Made by a program: the position numbers and the translations under genes
Shown: piece after piece, positions 1 through 9,000 of the stretch
Position numbering within the stretch: the first letter of the stretch is position 1
Layout: every line of letters begins with the position of its first letter
Notes under the pieces: model-generated
Database searches by the model: none
What the model saw: the letters and a program-made list of their open reading frames with translations, nothing else
Told to the model about the DNA's origin: nothing
Assembly: GCA_024398955.1 (NCBI GenBank)
Contig: JAKSIG010000014.1
Location: forward strand, 1 to 64,000
Direction of reading: 5' to 3'
Source of the DNA: Fibrobacter sp.
Lineage (GTDB): Bacteria > Fibrobacterota > Fibrobacteria > Fibrobacterales > Fibrobacteraceae
Length of the DNA: 64,000 nt

Positions 1-218
1 GGTGTACGCCTTCGGCCCACGGCTCCTCCCATCGCTAGGCACTGCGCGAAAAAAAGTATGTTGCCTGTATCGCCAGGCGCTGGACGTAAAACTGTCTGAC
101 ACTTCTGCAGGCCGCTGGATGTAATAGATATGTATTGCTTTGCCTTACTTGCAAGGTTGGTTCAAACTATTTATATTTGCACCACAAATTAATTCAAACC
201 TTAAATTAAGGCAATCTT
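1..218. other. Window start, no gene assigned
   Basis: No coding frame or RNA fold is recognisable in the first ~145 bases. The last ~70 bases form the promoter and leader of the next gene. Two similar pieces ending in 'GCTGGACGT' and 'GCTGGATGT' lie about 30 bp apart but explain nothing further. Confidence 0.4.
149..179 (+). promoter_or_regulatory. Candidate promoter of the prs-like gene
   Basis: TTG at 149-151 is followed by 20 bases and then TATATTTG at 172-179. This matches the TTG / TAnnTTTG arrangement known for Bacteroidota promoters, a relative within the FCB group. It would give a leader of about 35 nt before the ATG at 219, with a weak AAGG ribosome-binding site. Confidence 0.5.
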
Positions 219-1385
219 ATGTCAGATCGTTTTATCGTGACCGGAAATTTTACCGATGATCCTTTTGCCATCGACATGGCTCAGTACATCGGTCTCCGCG
301 AAGACATTTCCGACGTAGTCTCCCTGAAGACTTTCGCCAACTCTGAATTCTGCCCCCGCTATATGCTGGATGCCGACGATATTGAACATATCGGTCGTCG
401 TCTCGAAGGCAAGATTGTCCTTATCTGCTCTGTTTCTAACCATGAACGCAGCCGTAACGACTACGCCATGCGCAATATGATCCTGGCTCGCGCCGCCAAG
501 GATAACGGTGCCGAACAGGTAGTTCTTGTTGAACCGGACCTGTTCTACTCTGCCCAGGACCGCGGCCCTCACCGTGTTGGCGAACTTGAAAAGGATCGCC
601 CCGATGCCGACCTCAAGAAGTTCGACGGCCAGGCATTCTCCAGCATGCTCTATGCTGAACTCCTGAAGAAGTCCGGTGTTGACGCCGTGGTCACCTGCCA
701 CAACCACTCCATCAAGGTCCAGAACCTTTTCAACGACATTTTCGAAGGTCACTTCCACAACCTGATTCCTACCGACGTCTATGCACACTACATCAAGAAC
801 AGCAACTTTGTGCAGTGCGGTAAGGACGGCAACAATTTGGTGATTGTTTCTCCGGACAAGGGCGCACGCCCGTTCATGAACGCTGTTTACGATGCATTGC
901 AGCTGCCCGAATGCAAGCGCGTGGTAATGGACAAGGTTCGTACCGGCGAACGCGAGATTTCCATGACCTTTAACCCGGAACTTTCTGACATCAGCATCGA
1001 CGAAATCGAAGGCAAGGACGTAATCGTGTTCGACGACATGGTCCGTACCGGTACCACTATCGTTCAGTGCTGCGAACACATCAAGAAGGGCAACCCCAAC
1101 CGCGTGTGCTTCGGCGTCACCCACTTCCACACCAGTGCAGAAGCCCGTGAAAAGCTGAATAGCCCTGCCATCGACGAAATCCTTACCACCTCCACCCTGC
1201 CGGATATCATGAACCGTGACTGCCAGGGTCGTCTCCGTAAGAAGCTCACCGTTTTGAAGCTCGGTAAGTGGATTGCTCGCCACGTGATGCAGATGTACGG
1301 CATGGACGACGGTCGTTTCGAACGCGACTTCTACAAGATCGACATGTCTTCCAAGAATCCCCGTTGGCCGCCTCAGCAGTACTAA
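219..1385 (+). CDS. prs: Ribose-phosphate pyrophosphokinase (PRPP synthetase) family protein
   Basis: This 388-aa cytoplasmic protein resembles PRPP synthetase, which transfers pyrophosphate from ATP to ribose 5-phosphate for nucleotide, His and Trp synthesis. The N-terminus has the family pattern of an early strand followed by FANSEFCPRY. A PRPP-binding loop, VIVFDDMVRTGTTI, lies near residues 267-281. It keeps the two acidic residues, but the usual D-T-G/A-G-T segment reads R-T-G-T-T. At 388 aa it is longer than the usual ~315, with a C-terminal extension ending NPRWPPQQY. The gene stands alone with its own promoter and terminator. It could instead be a divergent Prs-like paralogue, so the enzyme class is fairly sure but exact activity is not. 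Confidence 0.8.
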   Translation: MSDRFIVTGNFTDDPFAIDMAQYIGLREDISDVVSLKTFANSEFCPRYMLDADDIEHIGRRLEGKIVLICSVSNHERSRNDYAMRNMILARAAKDNGAEQVVLVEPDLFYSAQDRGPHRVGELEKDRPDADLKKFDGQAFSSMLYAELLKKSGVDAVVTCHNHSIKVQNLFNDIFEGHFHNLIPTDVYAHYIKNSNFVQCGKDGNNLVIVSPDKGARPFMNAVYDALQLPECKRVVMDKVRTGEREISMTFNPELSDISIDEIEGKDVIVFDDMVRTGTTIVQCCEHIKKGNPNRVCFGVTHFHTSAEAREKLNSPAIDEILTTSTLPDIMNRDCQGRLRKKLTVLKLGKWIARHVMQMYGMDDGRFERDFYKIDMSSKNPRWPPQQY

Positions 1386-1414
1386 TCAGGCTTAACGCTT
1401 TTGGCATTAAAAAG

Positions 1415-1443
1415 TCCCCAGACAGTTGTCTGGGGATTTGTCT
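1415..1443 (+). terminator. Rho-independent terminator after prs
   Basis: A 10-bp inverted repeat (TCCCCAGACA / TGTCTGGGGA, 1415-1436) is followed by a T-rich stretch. It lies 30 bases after the prs stop. Confidence 0.8.
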
Positions 1444-1548
1444 TTTGTTTTGTCGGTTTTGTCAAATCTTTTTCACACGATATTTTTAAAAATGATTATC
1501 TTTTAAGGTACAAGGCTGAATTATTAAAACAATCAACCATAGGTGTCT

Positions 1549-2901
1549 ATGTCCGCAAAAGTGACCAGCAGTGACAAGATCGAAGAACTTTTCCCGGAAA
1601 CCCCTGTCCGCAGGATTCTTACTCCAATTGAACGCCTGATGAAGGTTGAGACCACTGGTGGCATAGTCCTTATCATTATGACGGTTGCCGCTTTGTTGTG
1701 GGCAAACCTCAGTCCTGAATCTTACCACCATGTGTGGCACATGCCTTTTGCCGTGACTATCGGTAGCTGGCTTGGAACTGGTGATCTTCATTGGCTCATT
1801 AACGATGCCCTCATGACGATTTTCTTCTTCAATGTGGGTCTTGAGGTCAAGGGTGAGATGACCTATGGCGAATTGAGGGATCCTAAGGCAGCAAGTCTGC
1901 CGATTCTCGCTGCAGCTGGCGGTATGCTGTTCCCCGCCCTGATTTACCTGGCCGTAAACGGCCTGTCAGGCACTGATGCAGCTCGTGGCTGGGGAATCCC
2001 TACTGCAACGGATATCGCCTTTGTGGTGGGTTGTATGGCTATTCTGGGTAAGAAGGTTCCTCATGCCCTTCGCGTGATGATCCTGACTCTTGCCATTGCA
2101 GACGATATTGGCGCGATTCTTGTGATTGCCATCGGCTACCCCAGTGGCGACGGTATTAACTTTGCCTCTCTGGGGGCTGGTATTGCCTTGCTGGTACTGA
2201 TCAACGTCCTGTTCCGTGTGGGGGTCCGCAATATCCTGCTTCACGGCGTGATTGGCGTGGCCGTCTGGGCTTTCTTTGTGAAGTCTGGTGTACATCCCAC
2301 CATCTCTGGTGTTTTACTGGGCCTGTCCGTTCCTGCAAAGCCAGTCGTGGCTAGTGGCAAGATGGGACTCTTTGCTAACAATGTGGGCCATGTCCTTTCT
2401 GGTGAAGCTACCGACAGCGAGGAGAAGTATCGTGTCTATAGCCTCCTGAAGAAGGGTGCTAACGAAAGCATTTCTATGCAGGAGCGCCTGTACAAGTCCT
2501 TGGCACCGTGGGTGAACTTCTTCATTATGCCACTGTTTGCCCTGGCGAACGCAGGTGTCGAGGTTAAGCTTGGCGGTGTTGAGGTTCCTGTGATGGGTGC
2601 TGTGGCCCTGGCTCTTGTCTTCGGTAAGCCCATTGGCATTTTCCTTCTCAGCTTTATCTCTGTAAAGATTGGCATTTCCAAGAAGCCCAGCTACAGCTGG
2701 AAGGTCTTGTGGGGTGGCGGCATGCTGGCCGGCATCGGCTTTACCATGGCTTTGTTCGTGGCAAGCCTTGCCTTTGATGTCGGAGACCGTCAGGACTCTG
2801 CAAAGCTGGGTATCCTGCTGGGGAGCTTTAGTGCAGCCATCCTGGGCACAATCTACATGAGCCTTGTCTCTAAGCCGGAGAAGTCCGAGACTGAAAAATA
2901 G
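1549..2901 (+). CDS. nhaA: Na+/H+ antiporter NhaA
   Basis: NhaA is an inner-membrane antiporter that expels Na+ in exchange for protons and helps with pH and salt homeostasis. The 450-aa protein has about 12 hydrophobic segments. The diagnostic LAIADDIGAILVIAIG segment carries the paired aspartates that bind the cations. The N-terminal FFFNVGLEVKGE and the C-terminal GIGFTMALFVASLAF segments are also typical. I chose the ATG at 1549, preceded by AGGTG, over an in-frame GTG two codons earlier. The gene is a single-gene unit between two terminators. Length and motifs are normal for the family. Confidence 0.95.
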   Translation: MSAKVTSSDKIEELFPETPVRRILTPIERLMKVETTGGIVLIIMTVAALLWANLSPESYHHVWHMPFAVTIGSWLGTGDLHWLINDALMTIFFFNVGLEVKGEMTYGELRDPKAASLPILAAAGGMLFPALIYLAVNGLSGTDAARGWGIPTATDIAFVVGCMAILGKKVPHALRVMILTLAIADDIGAILVIAIGYPSGDGINFASLGAGIALLVLINVLFRVGVRNILLHGVIGVAVWAFFVKSGVHPTISGVLLGLSVPAKPVVASGKMGLFANNVGHVLSGEATDSEEKYRVYSLLKKGANESISMQERLYKSLAPWVNFFIMPLFALANAGVEVKLGGVEVPVMGAVALALVFGKPIGIFLLSFISVKIGISKKPSYSWKVLWGGGMLAGIGFTMALFVASLAFDVGDRQDSAKLGILLGSFSAAILGTIYMSLVSKPEKSETEK

Positions 2902-2920
2902 GTTTCAAGGGGAACGATGT

Positions 2921-2945
2921 GCGGGCCATGTGCCCGCCTTTTTTG
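2921..2945 (+). terminator. Terminator after nhaA
   Basis: GCGGGC (2921-2926) pairs with GCCCGC (2932-2937) across a 5-nt loop and is followed by C then seven T. Confidence 0.85.
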
Positions 2946-2987
2946 TTCAATTGGCTTTTTGTGCTGGCTTACAATAAGAAACCTTCA

Positions 2988-3018
2988 CTCGTAATTCATA
3001 ACTCATAATTTATAATTG
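2988..3018. repeat. TAATTCR heptamer repeat, copy 1
   Basis: CTCG is followed by TAATTCA, TAACTCA, TAATTTA and TAATTG, four variants of one heptamer. Two further copies with the same CTCG start lie at 40951-40981 and 48975-49006. The junction of the last two units supplies the TATAAT (3011-3016) that sits 8 nt before the next gene's ATG. Confidence 0.75.
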
Positions 3019-3024
3019 AAACTC

Positions 3025-3423
3025 ATGCCTCATTTTGTCTATATGTTACGCTGCAGGGGAAACCGTATTTATACGGGTTATGCTGTAGATGTACAGGCTC
3101 GCTATCGGCAGCATTGCTGTGGCAAGGGGGCTCGCTTTACCAAGGCTTTTCCGCCGGAATGCATACTGCGTCAGTTTGAGCTAAATTCCAAGGAAGAAGC
3201 GCTTAGGCTAGAGGCTCGTATAAAGAAATTGCCACGTGCAGAAAAGGAACTGCTGGTGGGGGTGGAGTCCTCTGTGGTCATGGATGCCCCTGCAGGAATT
3301 GCCGCAAAAAAAATAGAGGCCTCGCTGTTGTCTGGACTCAGCGAGACCCTGGTTGATAGGTCAAAACGGATTCGTCGTGAAAACCGTAAATCTGTTGCAG
3401 GAAAGAAACCTGCCGACGGTTAG
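3025..3423 (+). CDS. GIY-YIG domain protein (YhbQ/UPF0213-like)
   Basis: This small 132-aa protein has a GIY-YIG nuclease-type fold in its first ~80 residues. FVYMLRC matches the first strand, and IYTGYAVDVQARYRQH matches the Y-x-G and R-x-x-x-H elements. The single-domain YhbQ family has a poorly known DNA-related role. Residues 85-132 form a basic tail absent from minimal members. The start is the ATG at 3025: TATAAT at 3011-3016 lies exactly 8 nt upstream and no Shine-Dalgarno is seen, so the mRNA may be leaderless. Its stop overlaps the stop of the convergent XRE gene by 4 nt. Confidence 0.8.
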   Translation: MPHFVYMLRCRGNRIYTGYAVDVQARYRQHCCGKGARFTKAFPPECILRQFELNSKEEALRLEARIKKLPRAEKELLVGVESSVVMDAPAGIAAKKIEASLLSGLSETLVDRSKRIRRENRKSVAGKKPADG

Positions 3424-3791
3424 GACTTTCCTTTTTTCTTAAGGACTATCTTGCTTGTGTCCTTGTTGCGGCGCTTTAGTTCCTTGTCGTAGTACTTTCT
3501 GGCGTCGTTAAGTTCTGCCTTCTTGCGCAGGGGCATGGTCTCGGACAGGAACTGCGTGTTCGCTGCGGCGAGAAGCGAAGGGAAATCCAGGCCCGCCGTG
3601 TTGAACATGCCTTGCACGGTGTAGAGGATAGTTGAGCACAGTCCCTTTTCCAGTTTGTCGTACTGCTGTCTCTGGACTCCCATTTTCTTGGCCATTTCTA
3701 GTTGGCTAAGTTTGAGATGGTCCCTTAGGAGACGGACGTGTTCACCAAGAATTTTATCGAAGGTTTTTTGAAAATCTGTTTTCTTTGCCAT
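3420..3791 (-). CDS. XRE-type helix-turn-helix transcriptional regulator
   Basis: This 123-aa protein has a Cro/CI-type helix-turn-helix at about residues 15-65, with LKLSQLEMAKKMGVQ and QQYDKLEKG as the two helices and following loop. The C-terminal half is basic and ends KIVLKKKGKS. It probably binds DNA as a dimer, because two matching palindromes lie just upstream of its start (3827-3844 and 3872-3893); autoregulation is inferred. The start ATG at 3791 was preferred to an upstream in-frame start, which would put coding sequence across the operators. The convergent neighbour shares the 4-base overlap TTAG at the stops. Ligand and targets are unknown. Confidence 0.8.
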   Translation of the reverse strand: MAKKTDFQKTFDKILGEHVRLLRDHLKLSQLEMAKKMGVQRQQYDKLEKGLCSTILYTVQGMFNTAGLDFPSLLAAANTQFLSETMPLRKKAELNDARKYYDKELKRRNKDTSKIVLKKKGKS

Positions 3792-3826
3792 AGAACGACT
3801 TTTTAGGAAAGTCGGACGGCTTGTAG

Positions 3827-3844
3827 TGCAACTACGTAGTTGCA
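3827..3844. promoter_or_regulatory. Palindromic operator 1 of the XRE gene
   Basis: TGCAACTACGTAGTTGCA is a perfect 18-bp palindrome 36 bp upstream of the XRE start. Its half-site TGCAACyA is shared with the site at 3872-3893. Confidence 0.7.
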
Positions 3845-3871
3845 TTTTTGGGGCGTTTGTGTAAAAAGAAA

Positions 3872-3893
3872 TATGCAACCAAGTGGTTGCATA
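3872..3893. promoter_or_regulatory. Palindromic operator 2 of the XRE gene
   Basis: The core TGCAACCAAGTGGTTGCA, extended by TA/TA on both sides, has 10-bp arms around a 2-bp centre. It is centred 47 bp from operator 1, so two dimers could bind in this promoter. Confidence 0.7.
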
Positions 3894-3963
3894 CGAAATA
3901 TTCCCCCTTATGGAATCGATTGCGGAGGGAAAGGTTTAAATCGAATCTCCAAGGTTACCCGGG

Positions 3964-4749
3964 TTAATGGATAATCAGGTCGACAATCAGGTAGGCGGCC
4001 AGAAGCAGGCTGCAGACGCTGATGAAGTTCTCGATGAACTTGTTGCCCTTCTTGCGTTGAAGGGAACTGCCTATGTAACCTCCGCACCAGGCACCCGCCG
4101 ACATGATGAGCGCGATGGGCCAGTCCACCTTTCCCGTGGCGGCCAGCATGATGGTGCTTATGACAAGGAATACTGTGGTAAGGCAATTCTTGAGGGCATT
4201 AACATGAATTGGGTCGAGACCCGTATAACGGGTGAGGCTGAAGATTTGCACAAAGCCTACGCCGACCTGCACAATACATCCATAGACCGAGACCAAGGTA
4301 AAGCCTATGGCTCCTTTCCAGGTGAGATTTTCGGGAGGTGTTTTAGGAGGCTTGCCTAGGATATCCTTGCGGAGCCTGCTCATGATGACCACAAGACAGA
4401 TGACGCCTGCAAGAATTGCCTGGAAGGTCTTATCGCCTATTTGCATTAGGAAGCAGACGCCGATGATAGCTCCTACCAATGAGGGAATGAGGAGCTGCCT
4501 GAATAGCCTGATGTTCAGGTAGCCGTGCCTTGCAAGGTTATAGACACTGCTAAGGTTTCCGATGATGAGGCCGATACGGTTCGTGCCATTCGCCACTGTT
4601 GGTGGCATTCCCAAAAAGATCATGACGGGCAGGCTCAATGTACTGCCTCCGCCCGCAATGCTGTTGATGAGGCTTACTGCCGCACCGAGCACGAAGAATA
4701 CCGGATATTGTCCGTACAACCACCAGTCTGAAGATGTGATTGCGTTCAT
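3964..4749 (-). CDS. TauE/SafE family membrane transporter (sulfite/anion exporter type)
   Basis: This 261-aa integral membrane protein has about eight hydrophobic segments. Family hallmarks are an N-terminal half with SLINSIAGGGSTLSLPVM and GMPPTVANGTNRIG, and a related C-terminal half with LDPIHVNALKNCLT and SAGAWCGGYIGSS. TauE/SafE proteins export small organic or sulfur-containing anions; the substrate here cannot be read from sequence. It lies 9 bp after the TPR-like lipoprotein gene, and behind the penicillin-binding protein gene, on the same strand, so it is probably the last gene of that unit. No clear terminator follows. Confidence 0.85.
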   Translation of the reverse strand: MNAITSSDWWLYGQYPVFFVLGAAVSLINSIAGGGSTLSLPVMIFLGMPPTVANGTNRIGLIIGNLSSVYNLARHGYLNIRLFRQLLIPSLVGAIIGVCFLMQIGDKTFQAILAGVICLVVIMSRLRKDILGKPPKTPPENLTWKGAIGFTLVSVYGCIVQVGVGFVQIFSLTRYTGLDPIHVNALKNCLTTVFLVISTIMLAATGKVDWPIALIMSAGAWCGGYIGSSLQRKKGNKFIENFISVCSLLLAAYLIVDLIIH

Positions 4750-4758
4750 GGCTTTGCC

Positions 4759-6060
4759 TTACTTGGACAGTTCTCTTTCCAGGAATTTCTTGTTATCGAT
4801 AACCTTCTGCTTCTGGGAATTTTCGGGATATTCGGAGAGGCACTTGTCCAGCGGCGCGATGGCGTCCTTTAGCAGATCTGCCTTCTTGGCAGGATCCTTT
4901 TGCTTTTGGGCCTTGCCAAAGATCTGGCTTGTAATTTTGCGCTGCGCATTGCAGAAGGAGTCGGCCAGCTTGCCGTATTCCTCGATGGCTTCTTTGCGCA
5001 GGGTGCTTGCCTTTAGCTTTGTAAGCAGAGCCTTGGCCTCTGCGAATTTGGACTGCTCAGAAAGTTCCCTAGCCCTTGCAAGGGCAGCGGCAGGATCGTT
5101 CTTTTGCCAGTAGGCTGCAGCTTCTGCATCGTTGGCGGAAGCCAGTTCGCGGATTTCATCGATCATGGCCTGAATCTTGAGTGCATCCTCGAAGTCTCGG
5201 TAGCGCATCTGGAACTCAATAGCCTTCTGTTCGGCTTCTGCAAACTTTGCCTGCTCCGTTGCCAGTTTCTGGATGTTTTCCTTTTCCTTGGAGGCCTTCC
5301 CAAGAGTGTTGTTGAAGGCTATTTGCTTTTGCTGGTTGGCGAACTTTACCAGAGAATCGCCCGGAGCCATGGCAATAAGACTGTCGGCTACTTCTGCCAC
5401 CAGACTGTAGCTGGAGCGGGCGCGGTTCATGTTCTGGATTTCCAGGACCATGGGCTCGTACTGCTTGGCGCGTTCGGCGTTTGTCTTTCCAAATTCAGCC
5501 AGCATGGAGTCCGCCTGGGATTCCCACTGATTCCAGAGAGGCTTGATTACGCGGAAGCGCTGGAGATAGGCTACCGCTTCGTCGACATGGCCCTGTCTAT
5601 AAAGACTGTCGGCGTGTTCAAAGGTGGCGTTGGCCAATGCCGGGAATGCAGTGTAAGGGTCGGCTGGTTCCTGTACTGCGGAAACCAGCGCGGCAAGGTT
5701 CGCTTCTCCCAGGGATTCCGCGTCGGAGGATGCAGCCGCTGTTACGGAACTTGAAGAGACGTTTTCTACGGGTTTGGCCTCTGCAGGTTTTTCCTCTGTC
5801 GTTGCAACTGGGTGGGGCTGGCTTGCCGAAGGTTGCGCATCTGGTGCTACGGAGTTTTTTGTAGGCGCCGCTGCGGGAGCGGCTGCAGGTGTTGCTGCCG
5901 CCTGCTCTTTGTTATGCTCTGATTCGGTTGCCGGAGCGGCCTGTGTTGCGGCGAAATCTGGTTCTGTGCAGGGAGCGGGAGCCCCTGCGCATGCCGTAAG
6001 GGAGAGGCTCACTGCGGTGACGCCTGCGGTACTTAGGAGAATGCGAGAAGTAAAACTCAT
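4759..6060 (-). CDS. Predicted lipoprotein with helical (TPR-like) repeats
   Basis: This 433-aa protein has a lipoprotein signal peptide with the lipobox LTAC at residues 21-24, so it should be lipid-anchored. Residues 25-115 are an Ala/Pro/Thr/Ser-rich linker. The rest is alpha-helical with TPR-like units, for example ADSLYRQGHVDEAVAYLQRF, ALARARELSEQSKFAEAKAL and AIAPLDKCLSEYPENSQK. It lies 37 bp downstream of a class A penicillin-binding protein and starts after AGAAGG, suggesting a shared transcript and a possible envelope or peptidoglycan scaffold role. No enzymatic motif is visible. Confidence 0.75.
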   Translation of the reverse strand: MSFTSRILLSTAGVTAVSLSLTACAGAPAPCTEPDFAATQAAPATESEHNKEQAAATPAAAPAAAPTKNSVAPDAQPSASQPHPVATTEEKPAEAKPVENVSSSSVTAAASSDAESLGEANLAALVSAVQEPADPYTAFPALANATFEHADSLYRQGHVDEAVAYLQRFRVIKPLWNQWESQADSMLAEFGKTNAERAKQYEPMVLEIQNMNRARSSYSLVAEVADSLIAMAPGDSLVKFANQQKQIAFNNTLGKASKEKENIQKLATEQAKFAEAEQKAIEFQMRYRDFEDALKIQAMIDEIRELASANDAEAAAYWQKNDPAAALARARELSEQSKFAEAKALLTKLKASTLRKEAIEEYGKLADSFCNAQRKITSQIFGKAQKQKDPAKKADLLKDAIAPLDKCLSEYPENSQKQKVIDNKKFLERELSK

Positions 6061-6097
6061 AACGCGAACCTTCTATTTTTACAAGCCTGTAGAAATT

Positions 6098-9000
6098 TTA
6101 TTCTGCCTCGATGGGAACGAAGGCGTTTCCGTTTCCGATTCCTTCGGGAAGATCCCAGTCGTCATCCTTGGGCATGGCTGCTGCGGGTGCGGGCTGTGCT
6201 GCAGGCGCCGGCTGTGCTGCAGGTTCGGGAGAGGTCTGTACCGTGGGCTCGGTTGCTGCAGGTGCGTCGCTAGTAACGGGAGCAGCCTCCGCAGTAATGG
6301 AAGGAATGGTTTCCGTTGCAGCGGGATCCTCTGCAGGTGCGGCCGCCGCAGGTTCTTCGGTAATTGCTGGCATGGGGAGGCTAACCATAATGCCGGATTC
6401 GGCGGCGGACTCGGCAGCCATTTCCTGTACCTGCGGGGGCGTAAAGCCGGGAACGTCGATCCAGGGTAACGGGCGGCCTGCTTCGGAATTTGCTCCAGCC
6501 ATAGTCATGCCGGTCATGGGGTCCACCACAAGTTCGCCTCGTTCGTTGCCAAGCTGTAGCGGGACTTCGCCGGATGCGAGAACGGAAATGTCCAGGAAGT
6601 CAACCTTCCTGTTGGTTCCCATGATTTCGATTTCTTCCTTGGCGAAGGCGGCCCACTGGGGAAGGCCTCCAGAGGCTCCTGCAATGCGGGTGCGGCCAGA
6701 TTTAAGGGGCTTGTTGTTATCGAAGCCTACGTAGCTGCCGATGGCGATTACGGTGTCTAGCGTTGCGCCATTTTTTTCGGAGGAGTATGCTGGGATCGCA
6801 CCCATGAAGGCCACGTTGCGGTAGTCGTTTGTGGTACCGGTCTTGCCCATGGCGGGGTAACGCAGGCTGACAGTGTTGTCTGTGGAGGTAACGGAAATAT
6901 TCTTCAGCTGACTGCGGGCAGTACCATTGATAAATACAGACTGAAGCATTACGGCCATCTGCGAGGTGACTGTGCTATCGAGAATGGTCTTGCTTTCCAA
7001 CTTGTTCCTGAAGATGGTTTTGCCATCGCGGTTCTTGATTTCCTTGATGAAGCTGGGGTCGGTCCATTCACCGTCAAGGCTCTTGAATACCTTGCCTGTC
7101 AGGAGCGTCTGGTAGGCTGTTGAGATTTCTGCCAGGGTAATTTCATTAACACCCAGAGGCATGCTGAACACTTTCTGTAGCTTCTGATGGATTCCGATTT
7201 CCTTGGCAAATCTTGCGTAATCGGCCATGGAAAGAGAACGGATGTAGTCGGGCCAGTAGCGGATATGTTCTGCGTCCAGATAATCGGCTTCGCCATTTAC
7301 AGGCTCGATCATGGTGTTCAGTCGTTTCATGTCGGCCAAGGTAAAGTTGGGGTACAGTTCGATGGATTCCAGTGGCGGGAGGCTTTCGGCAACATCAGGA
7401 TCCAGCTCCTTGGCCTCTCGGGTTCTCAGGGTCTCGTAGTAGTTCTTGAAGTTGTGATTTATGAACTTGATGGTTTGCGCATCTTTCTTGGCCTGCTTGA
7501 GAGCAATGTCATTGTAGGTGCCATAGCGGAGGTTGATGACAGCCCTGGACTTGGCTTCGTGACCTTCGTTCTTGTAGCGCTCGGCCAATGCAAACTTTGC
7601 CTTGGTAAATTCGATTTCTCTCTTGGATTCATCCTTAAGAGTCAGGCCATACTTGTCGCGGAGTCGTTCAAAATAAGCCTTGCGGTCTTCGTTATCAAAA
7701 CGGGCATAGCCGTTTTCCTTGGCGACTTCCTGGAAGTCTTCTGGAGAGAGCTTGTCCAGCAAATGTTCCAGTAGCCAGATGCTGGCGATATTTTCGGAAC
7801 GTGTGGTGGCCCAGGCAATGCTTACGACTTCGCCCTTGTTCTTGTGGTCGGGACGGGGGAAGTAGAACTGGTTGGTAAACTGGAATACGTTAAAGTCATT
7901 TTCCAGCGGGTCAAGGTAGTTGTAGTTGTACTTGATGGCCAGAGCGTAGAGCAAGGGTTTCCAGCTGGAACCTAGCTGGCGTAATGCCATAAAGCTACGG
8001 TCAAACCCGGTATTGTGGAAACCGCCCTGGGTTGCAAGAACTTCGCCATTCTTAATGGCGAAAAGGCCTCCCTGCAAAACGGGTTCCGGTTCAATTTTGC
8101 AGTCGATCATTCCGTCCAGCAGGTCATCGCTGAGGACGCTAACCAGCAGGATGGCCCCCTTATGCAGCTGGGATGAAAGAACCTTGTCCACATCGCCAGG
8201 CTTCTTGGGGTCGCCACTGATTTGTACTGCAAAGTCCTTGACAGACTTTTCGGTAATGACGCCCTTCATTTGGCCGAATCCCAATGTAAGAGTTTTCAGC
8301 TTGCCTTTGTCATCGACGGTAATGCTATCGACTGCTCCATACAGATAATCGCCTCGACGGGCCTTAAGGACTTTATTGGCGTATTGTGCCTTGGGAAGTA
8401 CAAAGCCACCCAGCTGCATTTGCAGGCTGCTGATATTTGTTTGCAGGGCACGCTTGGCGGCGTCCTGGGACTTTGCGTCCAGGGTGGTTACAATGGTAAG
8501 CTGTGCCTTGCGCCAGTCATCAATATTTTCCTTTTCAAGGGCTGCCTTGTAGAAGTCTCCGTCCAGCTTTTCCTCGATACGTTCCAGGATCGTGCTTACG
8601 TTAAAGCGGAAACTGCCCTGGCTAAAGGCCAGGGGCTGTGCCAATGCCTCGTCCATCTGTTCCTGGGAGATGTACTTTTCTTCTACCATGCGGCCAAGGA
8701 CGTATCGGAGTCGTTCTTCGCCACGCTTGATGGCCTTTTCTCTACGCTCGGTAGTTCTTTGGATAAAGGGGTCGTAATTGAAGGGACCTTTTACGGAACC
8801 TGCAATGAAGGCGCATTCGGCTAAGTTAAGGTCGTTCAAATCCTTATTGAAGAAATACTGGGCGGCAATGGCTACACCCTTACCCGTGCCGGATACGTGG
8901 AATTGATTTAGATAAAATTCCAGAATGTCCTGCTTGGTGAAGTGCTTTTCCATACGGAGGGCGTTAATCAGTTCCTTGCCCTTTTCCTTGATGCTGCGTT

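Noticed and set aside
222-1283. 353-codon minus-strand frame opposite prs
   Set aside because: It shadows a recognisable plus-strand enzyme and has no family resemblance.
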